A DNA stretch of 64,000 nt from Paguma larvata. Lineage: Eukaryota > Chordata > Mammalia > Carnivora > Viverridae. The notes beneath the pieces are model-generated. The model was not told the origin of the DNA, did not search any database, and saw only the letters and a program-made list of their open reading frames with translations. Below, one piece after another: positions 47,369 through 59,075 of the stretch; within the stretch, counting starts at the first letter, position 1, and the number at the start of each line of letters is the position of its first letter. The position numbers were made by a program, and so were the translations under genes. The stretch spans positions 66,788,500 to 66,852,499 of the forward strand of contig CM057827.1 in assembly GCA_030068075.1 (NCBI GenBank), written 5' to 3'.

Positions 47369-47884
47369 TGAGAGGAGAAAGGATTCAGTAGGCAGAGAGG
47401 GAAAGACTAGGACCTGAGGTCCCTGGGTGGGAAAAACACATATTTTGGAACAATGCCTGGAGTGCCTGACTATAGCAAACTCCCTCAGGCATAAGGTTCC
47501 TCTTAAGACCCCACCCACTCCTCCTCAGGTTTCCCTCAGAAATTTGACAAAAAAACCTAAGTATGGCCTTAGCCACTCTTCATACAATGAAACAACCCAC
47601 TACCTGGAGCTATCAAGCCAATAAGGGTAGGACCTCAGAAGGAACAAGGGGGAAGGGAAAAGGGAGGGCTGACCAGAATCTTTTAAAACAAGGACACTTG
47701 CTATAGTCCTTGGGCATTCACTTTCAAATGTCCCTTCTCTGTAAAGAGAGCTTTCCTACTATTCCTTCTTTCTAATCTTATCCTCTAGTAAACTTCTGAC
47801 TGCTGCTCATTTTGTGTCCACCTCTTCATTCTTTGAGGTGGCCAGACAACGAACCCCAGGTATTGTGGTAAAAACTCCTGCAAC
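47369..47884 (+). mobile_element. Solo LTR, gammaretrovirus-like
   Basis: Starts TGAGAGGAGAAAGGATTC and ends near TCCTGCAACA. The right third reads like the R-U5 part of a carnivore gammaretroviral LTR: GAGCTTTCCTACTATTCCTT, then TAAACTTCTGACTGC, TTTGTGTCCACCTC and ACGAACCCCAGG. A TATA-like TTTTAAAAC sits near 47682. The polyadenylation signal is AGTAAA (about 47788) where AATAAA is expected. No primer-binding site, internal genes or target duplication were seen, so it is a solo LTR with approximate ends. Confidence 0.58.
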
Positions 47885-49360
47885 ATCAGCTCTACAGGAA
47901 ACACACTATAAAAGTTCACAAGGCCACTAAAGGCACAGAGATTAATCTATGTAATGATTACACAAACACCTACAGAATGTAAAACTTTTGAGCAACTTCC
48001 CTGTGAGTTATTGTGCTTTCCTGGCAATTCATTATCTCTTCTCCCATATTTTCTCAAATCTGGCTTTAGATATTAGGTCTTCAGCAGCTGGACTCCCCAG
48101 TGTCTGGACACAGCACCCTCTCTGATAGGAACTGTGGAGTATTAAAAAAAAAATAAAAAACCAAAAAAACAAAAAAAAGTCTATATAATAAAGCTTTTAG
48201 GTTAAAAAAAACTTTTTTAAGGGTTTTGAGAGATCTCCTTGCTATTATTGTTGTTTAACAGTCTAACATAAGAGATTGGAAAGTTGTCAAATATAGAATA
48301 ACTTAAATATCTACATTTTAATATACCAGAACACTGATACAAGCTTGAAAATTACATCTGCACACTTGTACATACTGATGAAAGCAATTAAACAAAAAAG
48401 CGAAATAAACCCCGAGATAGCATATCCTGGTGTGTAAACAATGAGTTGAACACCCTATGTTGTCTTGATACAAAGTACGTGATAAGAGAGGGCAAACCCA
48501 GATTACATACTGTAATTTACTCTCAAATGATAACATATCAGTTACGATAACAACAAAGCTCAGCTATAAATGCATTGCAGCACTGGCTTTTCACCCACAT
48601 TTCTTGCAGAACTTCAGAACATCGATCAACACGCATGTGACAATATGCCAAGAGCGAACAGCAGTGGACACAGCTTCCACAATGCAACACAAAACGCAGT
48701 TCCAAACATGCATCCTACTATTTGGAAAACTAACACCTCTTTCAAGGAGGGAAGAAATTCATAATTTTATTAAATTTTTATGTTTCATTACACCCTTTTA
48801 AATGTCCCTCTTATTTTTCCTTATTTTATCTTTGGTGACAAAATGGTTTGCAGTCAATTACTTATATGGCAAAAACGCTTGCAGCAAAGATGTTCCCAGA
48901 GAAATTACCCAGGCCACTACGTTCTCCTTTGTGTCTAACACCCTTTGATCCAAAGACTACTTGCTTCCTCATAAGAGTAGAGCATCTCCTGATAAATTAG
49001 TAATAGCATGAACTTCAAGGCATAGTAGTGCTCACACTCCTAGTGACCACTTGCCGGCCTTTAAGAAATGTTTAGCGAGAAAGAGTTGCTAGCGTTCTAA
49101 CTCTGTTGACCAATCAGAATAAGCCATATTTTCCACATGCGCTAGAATTACTAAGTCCTCCTATACAGGCCCCCTGACATGAGATAAAATCTGGAGGAAC
49201 AAAGTAAACACAAAGATAAAGCGGAAGTAAAGATGGGAAGGCCAAGAATACAGACGTTCTCCATCGGAACTCTGTTTTTCAGAATAGTGACACATCGGCA
49301 AGAGAAGGGGGAGGGGTGCTGGAATTACAACAGAAGAGAGCAGTAGAACATTGCGTTTTA
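47885..49360. other. Unassigned sequence
   Basis: Contains an A-rich run (AAAAAACCAAAAAAACAAAA) near 48157-48178. A CCAATCAGAATAAGCC patch at about 49110 resembles a promoter CCAAT box, but no coding sequence follows. Open frames of 64-72 codons lack features. Confidence 0.4.
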
Positions 49361-49560
49361 ATTTTTTTTGTTTGTTTTGTTTTACTTTCTTTGAGAGAGA
49401 GAGAATGTGAGCAGGGGAGTGGCAGAGAGAGAGAGGAAGAGAGAACCCGAAGCTGAAGCACTGAGCCAGATGTGTGGCTCGATCTCATGAACCTTGAGAT
49501 CATAACCTGAGTCCGAAATCAAGAGTTGGTAGCTCAACCGACTGAGTCTCCCAGACGCCC
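49361..49560 (-). mobile_element. CAN-SINE
   Basis: Minus-strand SINE from a T-rich tail to head GACTGAGTCTCCCAGACGCC, missing a few internal bases. No convincing duplication (weak TAGAACATTGCG-type similarity only). Confidence 0.88.
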
Positions 49561-49850
49561 TGATTAGCACAACATTTTAAAACTCGTTATAAGTGGGAAA
49601 AGAAGAGAGACATACTGCCAAAGGAAGACCTGTTAAGGACTGGCATAACTGTCTTTGTTAATCTGGAATACTCAAGTTTTAAGTTTCGCTGTTGAAATTT
49701 TAAGTCCCCCAACAAAATAACACATATAGTTGCCATTTTGGACACATAAATCTAATATTTTGTTGACAACATCAACAAAAACCTTGAAATTTTTGTTGGG
49801 AAGAGTGGGAGTTTTGCTGTTTTTAAATTTTATCTTTAAAAGTCAGATGC

Positions 49851-50068
49851 AGGGCACCTGAGCGGCTCAGTCAGTTTAGCAACGGATTTTTGATTTTGGC
49901 TCAAATCATGATCCGAGTGTTTCGTGGGCTGGAGCCCCCTGTAGGGCTCTGTGCACTGACCTCATGGAGTCTGCTTTGGTATTCTCCCTCTCCTCTCTCT
50001 CTCTCTCTCTGTCCTTCCCCAGCTCACGCTCTCTCTGTCTCTCTCAAAATAAATAAATAACCTTAAAA
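49851..50068 (+). mobile_element. CAN-SINE
   Basis: Head AGGGCACCTGAGCGGCTCAG, diverged middle, CT tract, tail. Duplication AAAAGTCAGATG (49838-49849) against AAAAGTCAGGTG (50069-50080). Confidence 0.92.
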
Positions 50069-50634
50069 AAAAGTCAGGTGTTAATTTGACTTGGGTAAAC
50101 TTTATGCAAAACAGCTGTCTAAGAAAACATTCTTAATGGAGAAAAAGACACATAGTTTTTATACACTGATGGAATAAGTTATGATTAGTTCTGTCAATTA
50201 TCACAAAATAAGTGAGCAAATTCAACTTCTCCTGACAACCATGTCATATGTGTTTATGTAAATAAACACAGTTCTCCAAAACAAACATGCCAACAAATGT
50301 TGTTTCTTACAAACACATAAACAGTTCCAAAGTTATTAGTTATTAATTTCTGGAAGCTGACTGTTTAAAGAGCTATTCAATGTCACAGAAAAACAATGCC
50401 CTTTTTAGTAAACAAAAAGAAACTGAACTATATTATGAAAGACACAAAAAAGTATACATTAATGTCCTCTTTTGATAACTTATGCAAATATCTGCTCTTT
50501 AAAAAATTTCTATACTAATCACAAAGACAAAGCTCTAGTGTTTTGCATTCTTACAAGGACTTTTGTCAACAACTTCTTTACACTGTCCTTTATTAACAGC
50601 TACTGAAACTTGCTGCCTGTGGTTTGACTATAAT

Positions 50635-50849
50635 TTTTTAAATTAACAATTATTTATTTATTTATTTTGAGGGAGACAGAGACAGCATGAGAGGGGAAGG
50701 GCAGAGAGAGAGGGAAAGAGAGAGAGAGAGAATCTGAAGCAGGCTCTGCACTGTCAGTGTAGAGCCCAAGGCGGGGCTCGAACTCATGAAACCGTGAAAT
50801 CATGACCTAAGCCGAAAGCTTAACCAACTGAGCCACCCAGTTACCCTTA
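50635..50849 (-). mobile_element. CAN-SINE
   Basis: Minus-strand SINE with (TTTA)n-type tail side and head GAGCCACCCAGTTACCC. An 8-bp duplication ACTATAAT lies at 50627-50634 and 50850-50857. Confidence 0.92.
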
Positions 50850-51202
50850 ACTATAATCTTAATGATGGCATGCCAAATAATTTGAGGTTTATTACAATTA
50901 TTTTTGCAAATATAAATGAGAACTTATATCAGGTCATAATATTTTCTTGCTAATAGGGTATTATACCTAGCTTGAATAATAAACAGAGCCTGGTACATTC
51001 TGGAGAAGTAAAAAGGAAAACAAAAAGAGAGGCTAACTTACCTTGCAGTATGGTTAGTGCCTTTCTTCATTTATAAGGTCCTTTATTAATTTAAAAATGT
51101 ACACTGAATACACATCATGAGACATGCTAGCAACGCACTTGGTAGAAGTTCAGTTAAGTCTCAAAACCTGAAAATCTCTGTCATGTTAAGAAAGTTAAAG
51201 TA

Positions 51203-51416
51203 GTATGGGGCCACTGGGTGACTCAGCTGTTTAAGCATCCATCTCTTGGTTTCGGCTCAGGTCATGACCTCATGGTTTTGAGGGTTCAAGCCCTGCCTTA
51301 GGCTCTGTGCTGGCAGTGTAGAGGCTGCTTCAGATTCTCGTCTCCCTCTCTCCCTACGCTTCCCCTACTAGCTCTGTGTCTCTCAAAATAAATAACTCAA
51401 AAGAAAGAAAGACAGA
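51203..51416 (+). mobile_element. CAN-SINE
   Basis: Head GGGGCCACTGGGTGACTCAG, body and an AAAGAAAGAAAGACAG tail starting a tetranucleotide run. Duplication AAAGTTAAAGTA (51191-51202) against AAAGATAAAGTA (51417-51428). Confidence 0.92.
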
Positions 51417-51428
51417 AAGATAAAGTAA

Positions 51429-52619
51429 GAATATAAAGATAAGTCAAATCTAAGGTCAAAGGAGGGAGTTCTGCACAGGAAACCTATGATTGGGAAAGGG
51501 AAATCACAGAGACAGTGAAGAAGAGAACAGGAAACAACGTTGCAAAGTGCCTAAATAGTGGCATTTTGCTGGGCAGAAAATTACAAATAACTCTAGTTAC
51601 TCCCATGGTTCCCTTTCAATGGAGGCAGCTAACTTACTCTTTCACTGATTTCATAAGTACAACAAAAGATTAGAAGTGCAATTTCATGTTTTTACAGATC
51701 CAGAAACATTATAGTTCAGATGTCGTTAACATGGCTTCAATGTATTTGCTGGTGTGCAAATTACAGCAAGGTCATAATACCACGCTAAGAAATAATTAGA
51801 TGCGTGTTAGAATAATTTGAGCATTGTCTTTCTGGTGAACATCTGATCTCAATGGGTCTCTCTGAGGAGAATATATCCCATTCTGGGTCACACCTGCCAA
51901 GCCTTCCACATCAAAACCTGTGCACCTGCCTCTGGTCCATCTCCCAGATAGTACATTTTTAACACATCCTCTGCCAGGGGGAAAAAGATCACATAACAGA
52001 AGCTTGCTTCAAATGAAAGATTTTCTGCCAAGAGGGTTGGGAATTAAGCTGCCAGGCTGCAGAGGATATGGAAGCATAAATCTGAAACCTCTTTTTTTAT
52101 GTCATCTGGTTTCAGATGACGCTTTAGCCCTAAATTTTATCCATATATCTGTGTATTAATTTAAACAAACAAAATTCAAGTATTTTATTTAAGAAAGTTC
52201 AGCCAGATTTAAACTTGAACCTCAATCAAATAGATTTATAGGATCAGTGTGCATGGTGGAATATTTATTTTTTCACCCAACCTGGTTTTGGCCTCAAAGG
52301 CACATATATGTATCATATTTAGCTTTTCCATGACCCATTACTTAGTTATTCGCCCACATTCTATTAAAGAAATAAAGAGTTGTTGCTAATATGGACAGCA
52401 TCTCTTGTTCAAACTAGCAGAAGACAAACCAAGTGAAAGAATTAAAAATTGAAACATAAAATATTTTCAAAGAAATAATATGTCAAGATATACAACCATA
52501 TAATGAATCTGAACTCAGTAGGAAATGACAGTTATTCACTTGTATATTTCACATATTCAATCTATACTTGGCTCAGAAAATACGTTCTTAGAATAATTCT
52601 AATAAAATCACACATTTGC
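51429..52619. other. Unassigned sequence
   Basis: No gene recognised; a 79-codon open frame at 51920-52159 has no domain features. Confidence 0.42.
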
Positions 52620-52990
52620 GATATGGCAGGCACTGCTAACCGTCTGCACTCTGCATTCTATCCCTTATTAGCAGAGGCCATCCGCACCGAAGGGAGAAAC
52701 ATACCTAACAAAACCTCTATTTCCCACCTTCCCCTTGCAAGTAGATTTGACCACGTGACTAGACTCGCTAATGAAACCTCAACTGAAGCTTACAGGCAGA
52801 TTCTGAAAAAGCTTTTCCTCCTTGACATCCTCCCCCATCCCTTCATCTACGTACCTACTTTGTCCCATTCTCCTCCTTTCTCCCTGGATCACAAACATGC
52901 TGCTGAAACAACAGAAATCATAATGCAACTAAGAACCCCAAAGGGCTCCCAGAGGCTGTGCTAACCTGTGATAGCACAGAGAGTGATGTC
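52620..52990 (+). mobile_element. Ancient interspersed repeat, family unresolved
   Basis: CCTTGCAAGTAGATTTGACC, ACGTGACTAGACTCGCTAAT and later GCTGCTGAAACAACAG fit a mammal-wide repeat whose consensus has a 'ggccatgtgac' passage. The 153-codon open frame 52503-52964, the longest in the window, overlaps it and is probably accidental. Confidence 0.38.
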
Positions 52991-53049
52991 AACCATCAGA
53001 CTTCTTTTCGCATGAAGATAAACTCCTGTTCCTTTCTATTCTTTTCTTT

Positions 53050-53330
53050 TCTTTCCTTTTAAATATTAAGTCATAAGTTACATATGTCAAGGTACACAAA
53101 TCTTTAGTGCAAATCATGTTATTTTTTACAAATATATACAACCATATGTATACCATATGTATGCGGCAATATATATTTTTACATATGTAATCACCACTTA
53201 TATCATTTAAATAATCCCCACAGTGTTTATATGTGCCACACTCCAGAAGTTTCCAGCCTGACTGATATTCCTCTCTGAAGGCAAATTCTATTCTAATCTC
53301 TAAGCCTAAGTTTCTTTATACCAGTGTTTA
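53050..53330 (-). mobile_element. Old L1 fragment, antisense
   Basis: GTAATCACCACTTATATCAT, CACACTCCAGAAGTTTCC and GAAGGCAAATTCTATTCTAA resemble antisense L1M wording also seen at 37.6 kb. Confidence 0.45.
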
Positions 53331-53519
53331 GTCAGTTTTATTGGAATTTGTAGACAAATAAAATTTGATACAATTCTTTTAATAAGCAAATTTTCTGTTG
53401 ACATAAATTAGGATTGCATTAGGTACCTTCTCAATATTTTTAAAAGTTTACTTTTGACAAGACGCTTTTTAATCCTACATAAATTTTAGCATCAACTTTG
53501 TTTTAAAACTGACTTTCTA

Positions 53520-53737
53520 GGGACCCCTGGGTGGTTCAGATGGTTAAGCAGCCAACTTCGGCTCAGGTCATGAACTCGCGGTCTGTGGGTTCAAGCCTCG
53601 CGTCAGGCTTAGTGCTGATGGCTCAGAGCCTGGAGCCTGCTTCGGATTCTGTGTCTCCCTCTCTCTCTGCCCCTCCCCTGCTCATACTCTGTCTCTATGT
53701 CTCTCAAAAATAAATAAACGTTAAAAAAAATAAAAAA
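53520..53737 (+). mobile_element. CAN-SINE, well preserved
   Basis: Head GGACCCCTGGGTGGTTCAGA, ACTTCGGCTCAGGTCATGA with intact CpGs, tail AAATAAATAAACGTTAAAA. A perfect 15-bp duplication AAAACTGACTTTCTA lies at 53505-53519 and 53738-53752. The 60-codon open frame inside is a shadow. Confidence 0.95.
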
Positions 53738-53752
53738 AAAACTGACTTTCTA

Positions 53753-56514
53753 AATTCAGTGGACTTGGAAATGAGTTTGCACAGAGAATTGATTAGATAT
53801 TGCGAACATTTTGTGTAATGTGTGACAATATATTTTATCACTTTCTCTATCTCTAAATCTCATTTCCGATATTTTCTATAGGTATAAGCAAATATTGTTT
53901 TTCTATTTAATATGGAGATTTTAATTATCAATGTGACAAATCATTGAGTATGTTTAGATTGACAAACCTAATCACTTCATTAAAATATAAACACCAAATT
54001 TCACATGGGGATTATTTAAATGATCAAATAGCCTAAATGTTTAATTATAACCAACAACCATATTTATTCCTGCTTGTCAATCATTTTCCTACTGAGATTC
54101 ATATCTAAGACCAAAATATTCTATATCCTTCAATAATCCAAAGATAAAACTATTTTACTAAATTTGTCAATATTATCTATTCATTAAATATCTTTTACCC
54201 TCATCTATGCCATTTCTCAATAGTGAAAATGATTAGGAAATAATTGAAGTAGTGTTAAAACCTAATTTAAATGTAATAAATAAGATCATTCAAAATTATA
54301 TTTAGGCGTCCCTTCACAACAGGAAATCCTTATTTTTGGTCACCAGAAGTAAAACTGATACTGTAACCTATATTGTATGTATTTAGGGAGAGTGATTTTA
54401 ATGCAAAACATGTTAATGTGTAGTTCATTAGCAAGCTTTTAGTAAATTTCTTTGGGGAATTAGGAAAATAATTCAACTGTTTATCAACTATATACAAGTA
54501 TCCATAAATTGTGTTGTGACAGCCAATAAACATATACCCAAGGAATAATCTTTAATTCTGACTCAGGCTGTAAATAACCCAGCGGGAAAAGAAAGTTCAA
54601 GAAGTATGCCAATTTCACAGGAGCTGGTCAAACTCGGGGGTTGCTATGCAAAATAGAGATTTTGCTTTCCTGTCCTTGCTTTGTTAGTTGTCTTCTACCT
54701 ACTCTAGAGCCACACTGCTCTTTGTTTTATCAGATAGTTCAGGCAAGACAAATGACCTAGAGAAAAATAGCAGGACCAATGAAATCTAATCGATACCCCA
54801 GATCTTACACGTGTGAGCTGGAGGGTAAAGCAGATACGAAGTGAGAGTCAATGTGTCAATTTTTTCAAGCCAGAGAGTAAAAAGAAACTTTCATATGGAC
54901 ACAGGTCTGATATTGACTCCTGCAGGATCCTGTTAGGTTATAGAGAAATAGCCTGAAAAAGGCACAGATAACAAACAAGTCTGGCAAACCTAACTGTGAC
55001 GCCTGTGGCAACTTCACCTGATCTCATCTAGCAAGGCCATTCTAAGACAAAAATTTAGGAGAGGCACACATTTAGAAATGGACTGAACATTTCAGATTAA
55101 GAATATTTCTATGCCCATTAACCAAAACTTTTCAAAGACCTTTTTATATGTATCATTCTTCATGTTGATGACATATGAATGTGTTACACACTTTATGATT
55201 ACAAAGCACAAGGACTGTTTGTTATCTTACATGAAAATTCCAAAAGGGAAATATTTCCAACAATACTCTTTTCTCCTGTTATAAATGGTATTTGTGCTCT
55301 CTGCTTCATTTTAATCATTTGTTAGTATTTAGCCTGCATCAATGATGTGGCCACTTATATGTTTATAGAAGTAATGTACAAATTCACAAATAGCTTGAAG
55401 CTATTGTAGCTAGATAAATATAGATTAATGAATACTGTGTTTTTCCACCTTAAATGGGCTCTTAACAAAAACTTTAACACAGAAAAAACATAAAATATTC
55501 TTTTGGTCCAATTAAGCGGTGAAATTATACTATGAAAAAAGTACTCTCAAGTTGGACATCTAAAGAGAAATTAAATTTTGGTCAATTTTTTTCTGAATAT
55601 ATTATGGCAATGAAAATGTAAAGGTCATATTTTTCTAAGCAGCTTTCTCTTCTGTACAAAATTGTAATATCACAGGCTATCTTATCTCAGACATATTGAC
55701 ACTGTTCCATGGATATAACAAGCCAGAGGATAAATGTGTAAAATTTGATCCTTGAGTATCAAATTAACTCAATGGAAAGTCATTAAAATATAAACATACA
55801 TAATAGAATGTAACAAAAAAAGATACTGTTATAGTATGGAGTTGAGGATCCAATTTGTTTAAATATCATAATATAAAATGTAGCCATTCAAAGAAATTTC
55901 AACTATGCATCAAGTTTTAGTGGTGCTTTGATGGTGAAAAATTAACCATGGTCATAATTTATGGTGTAAAGACACATACGCAAAATTTCTAGATGGAAAC
56001 ATATAACATATTTTTAACAAAAGAATAAGTCGATATTCAAAAAAAGATTTTTTGGGGGGTAAATCAGTAATAATAGGGATGATGAAATAAATTCCTTATA
56101 AATCATTCAAAAGATAAAGTGATTTTCTATCTCTGTGTTTTATCTAATTTGAAAGTTTCTTTACTGTCTTATGTTATCTCGACCAAAGAAAATAACAGCT
56201 GTTGTGCTCCTCTAAAAATATATTTGTCACTATCTCTATGTCAATAACTATATTTACTTTCTCAGTTTACAGCATCCTCTCTACATACTCAGTTTTTGTC
56301 ACTTAAAATACAGTTAACATGCGTCAAAAAAGTCATTAATTTTCATTTTTAACATCTGGAAATTATTTCAATAAAATCACATGGATTCACATCAGTTTAT
56401 ATTGAGTTACATTCACATAGATGTTAATGCATCATTTATCAAATAAATTCAATGCAATAGTTGACGATAAACTAAGATTCTACATGCAAATTTTAAAAGC
56501 TATGAGGTAATACA
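53753..56514. other. Long AT-rich stretch without SINEs
   Basis: No gene, RNA or young repeat recognised across about 2.8 kb. Confidence 0.45.
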
Positions 56515-56780
56515 TTCACCCATTCAACACCTACTTATTGAGTGTCTACCACTAGTTAGTTTCCCTGCTAGTTGATGATATTATGTTTATAAACTAAACT
56601 TGCTAAATTTATATATCAGTGAGGAAGGAAGACTTTTTCATAGAGTCACAAAATTTCTATAAAACTAAAATGCAATAAGTAAAATACTACTACAATGTGA
56701 TATAATAGAATGCTTTCCTAAGGAAATGATCGAAGACCTGAGAGAGTAGATAAACAGTAGTTAGCAACCTTTAGGTCCTA
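56515..56780 (-). mobile_element. L2 3' end, antisense
   Basis: Begins CACCCATTCAACACCTACTT and ATTGAGTGTCTACCACTAGT, the reverse complement of the L2 terminus; the rest is diverged. Confidence 0.55.
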
Positions 56781-57724
56781 CCAAGTGGTAGAACTACAAG
56801 TGGAAGGCTGCCAGATTGACTCTAAGCTCATTCTTCTATCTACAAAGCACTAGAGATTCACTTGTAGTGAATCACTGTTTGGATTACAATCTCGGCAGGA
56901 TATGAGAGATAGGAAATATCCTGCTTGAACCCATATTCTTTTATTCGAAAGGGCCCAGAATGGGATGAGGAAGACATTTTTTGTAGAGAGCAATTGAATC
57001 TCTCTAAATGATTACTTCTAATCAGAAGAGATCTAGGTGTAAGAAAGAGTGCAAGAGAAAAGCATGATCTTTTGCCTGGGAGTCTATCTGGGAGCATTAA
57101 AACAAAGATAACTGAGGAGAAACTGACCAAATAAAAGGCAGGTGGGTTCTTCAACTCTGCTGTTCCTACTCCTAATCATACTGTCTAGCCTGATGGGTGG
57201 TACATTTTCACTACAATGGCCAAAAGCTGAGAAGAGCATACATCTGAGCACTGTTTAAAGAAGTCAGTTTTGAAGGAAAAGGATATAATATGTATTTTCT
57301 GCTCCTCCCTATCTCATTTTCTGGCTCACTAACAACAGAAGGGCTCAACAAAGAACATAACCTGTCCTGTAGCTCAATAATATTTTAAATTTCATTTAAA
57401 ATTTATGACCGTCTCCTTTCCCACCCCGCACTCACATTTGTATTAGTGTTACCAGCTACTGTTTGGTAAAACGTGTTAAGAAGACAGGGTACTTTCTCTA
57501 CGCTTTGGAAGACAGTAGTTACCACAGGCTTTAGGTCTTTGTTGAAAGTTTGAAAGACCTCATCAGCAAATTTGTCTGAAAGGGAACTTAATTTTCAACA
57601 GGCAGGGAGAGTGGGAATGGTAAGACAAGAATAGGATCTTGATGTAATTCTTAATACTTTTGTTATTATCTCTTCATGATCTTTTAAAAAATGTATTTTT
57701 AAACAAATTTCAGGTTTAAACATT
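56781..57724. other. Unassigned sequence
   Basis: No gene recognised; a 98-codon minus-strand open frame (56858-57154) has no domain features. Confidence 0.42.
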
Positions 57725-58320
57725 TGTGTGGGGGACTTCCAGCTAATAGTTCAGCATGTAAAGAGCTTGAAGTCACTATTCTGTTCTAATGAGTAAAAAG
57801 ATGAACAAACTGAAAAGAAATCAACAATTCTTTACAGATCCTTGAGAGAACTGATGTCACAGGGCAATGAGCTGGAGAGACAGTAGGTGAAGACAGAGAA
57901 TTGCAACTTACTAAATCAGACAGTCACAAGCAAAACATTCATGAATACCAGTTTGGAGTAGGAAAATCTAAACTGTAATTGGCAACTTGTTGGAGGTTCA
58001 GTGAAAACAGGTCTGAGAATGAAAAACTTCAGGACAACCCAGTCATGGACAGCTCCAAGCTTTTGTAAGTTTTACCTTCAGGAGTTTGACTAGGTTCTCA
58101 CAGTGAACATTAGAAAAATAATTCCTTGTGTTTCTGGCAGGGAAAGGAGAAAGAATAATACTTTGAAATATGCCAGAGTGTTATTTTCTATTTATCAAGG
58201 TCTACCCTTGGGAGAAACCGTTTTACCAGAGCCAAACTACCGGAGTTCTTTCAGAGCCTAACCAACCTAGAGTGAGGGAACAATCAACTCCAGTTTACTC
58301 TAAGCCATCTTGTCCCACCT

Positions 58321-58340
58321 AAAAAAAAAAAGGGGGGGGG
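58321..58340. repeat. A11-G9 homopolymer junction
   Basis: Eleven A followed directly by nine G within the L1 5' UTR, in a place where intact copies have a shorter mixed run. Confidence 0.9.
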
Positions 58341-58510
58341 AAGCCTGAGAAGCACTTGTGAAGTTGACAAGGCTGATTAAAAGACTGAGACACAATCATC
58401 GGACTACAGAACGCTTCCCCTGTCCCCATGTATTACCACCACATTGCTAAAAGCCTACTTCCCGCAGTTACTTTTACCCAGACCATCATGTCTGGCTATC
58501 AAGGCATAGT

Positions 58511-58560
58511 AAAAAGCAAAAAAACAAAAACAAACAAACAAACAAACAAACAAAAAAACA
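58511..58560. repeat. (CAAA)n microsatellite
   Basis: About seven CAAA units flanked by longer A runs, inside the L1 fragment. Confidence 0.93.
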
Positions 58561-58944
58561 GTTTGAAGGGACAGATCAAACATCAAAACCAGACTCAGAT
58601 ATGATGGGGATATGGAAATTTTCAGACCAAGAATTTAAAACAGCTATGATTAATATGCTAAGGTCTCTAAGGGGTAAAAGAGGCAAATGGGCGATGTAAG
58701 CAGAGTTAGAAATTTGAAGAAAGAATTAAAAAGAAATGCTACATATCAAAAACACTGCAACATAAATGAAGAATGCCTTTGATGGGCTCATTAGCGGACT
58801 AGATATAACTAAAGAAAGAATCACTAAGCTTAAGGATATCTCAATGGAAATTTCCAAACGTGAAATGTAAAGAGGAAAAAAAAACCCTGAAAAACCAAAA
58901 CAGAAAATCCAAGAATTGTGGGCACTAAATCCTAAGATGTTTAT

Positions 58945-59075
58945 ATCTCCTCACTTGTAAAATGAGCTAATAATGATCCCTGTCTTGTAGGTGTATGAAA
59001 AAAAATAGGTAATGGATGTAAAATATACATAGCCAGGTAGAATCAATAAACATGTATTATTATTTTCTCTAATTA
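58945..59075 (+). mobile_element. MIR 3' fragment
   Basis: CCTCACTTGTAAAATGAGCT, AATGATCCCTGTCTTGTAGG and AATCAATAAACATGTATTAT match the MIR 3' half. Confidence 0.58.

Larger units (their letters stand above)
57725..58925 (+). mobile_element. 5' portion of an old L1 (5' UTR into ORF1)
   Basis: From GACTTCCAGCTAATAGTTC through AGAAGCCTGAGAAGC-type 5' UTR to ORF1-start wording: CAGACCATCATGTCTGGCT, GACTCAGATATGATGGGGAT, AAGAATGCCTTTGATGGGCT, 'CCAAGAATTGTGGGCAC'. Frames are broken. It stops abruptly at about 58925 with no L1 3' sequence after it. The two homopolymers at 58321-58340 and the CAAA run at 58511-58560 lie inside. Confidence 0.82.

Noticed and set aside
49100..49130. CCAAT-box promoter
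   Set aside because: A lone CCAATCAG match with no TATA, CpG island or transcript feature downstream.
52503..52964. Longest ATG-started open frame, 153 codons
   Set aside because: No domain, signal or codon bias; it overlaps an ancient repeat pattern and has no splice or promoter context.
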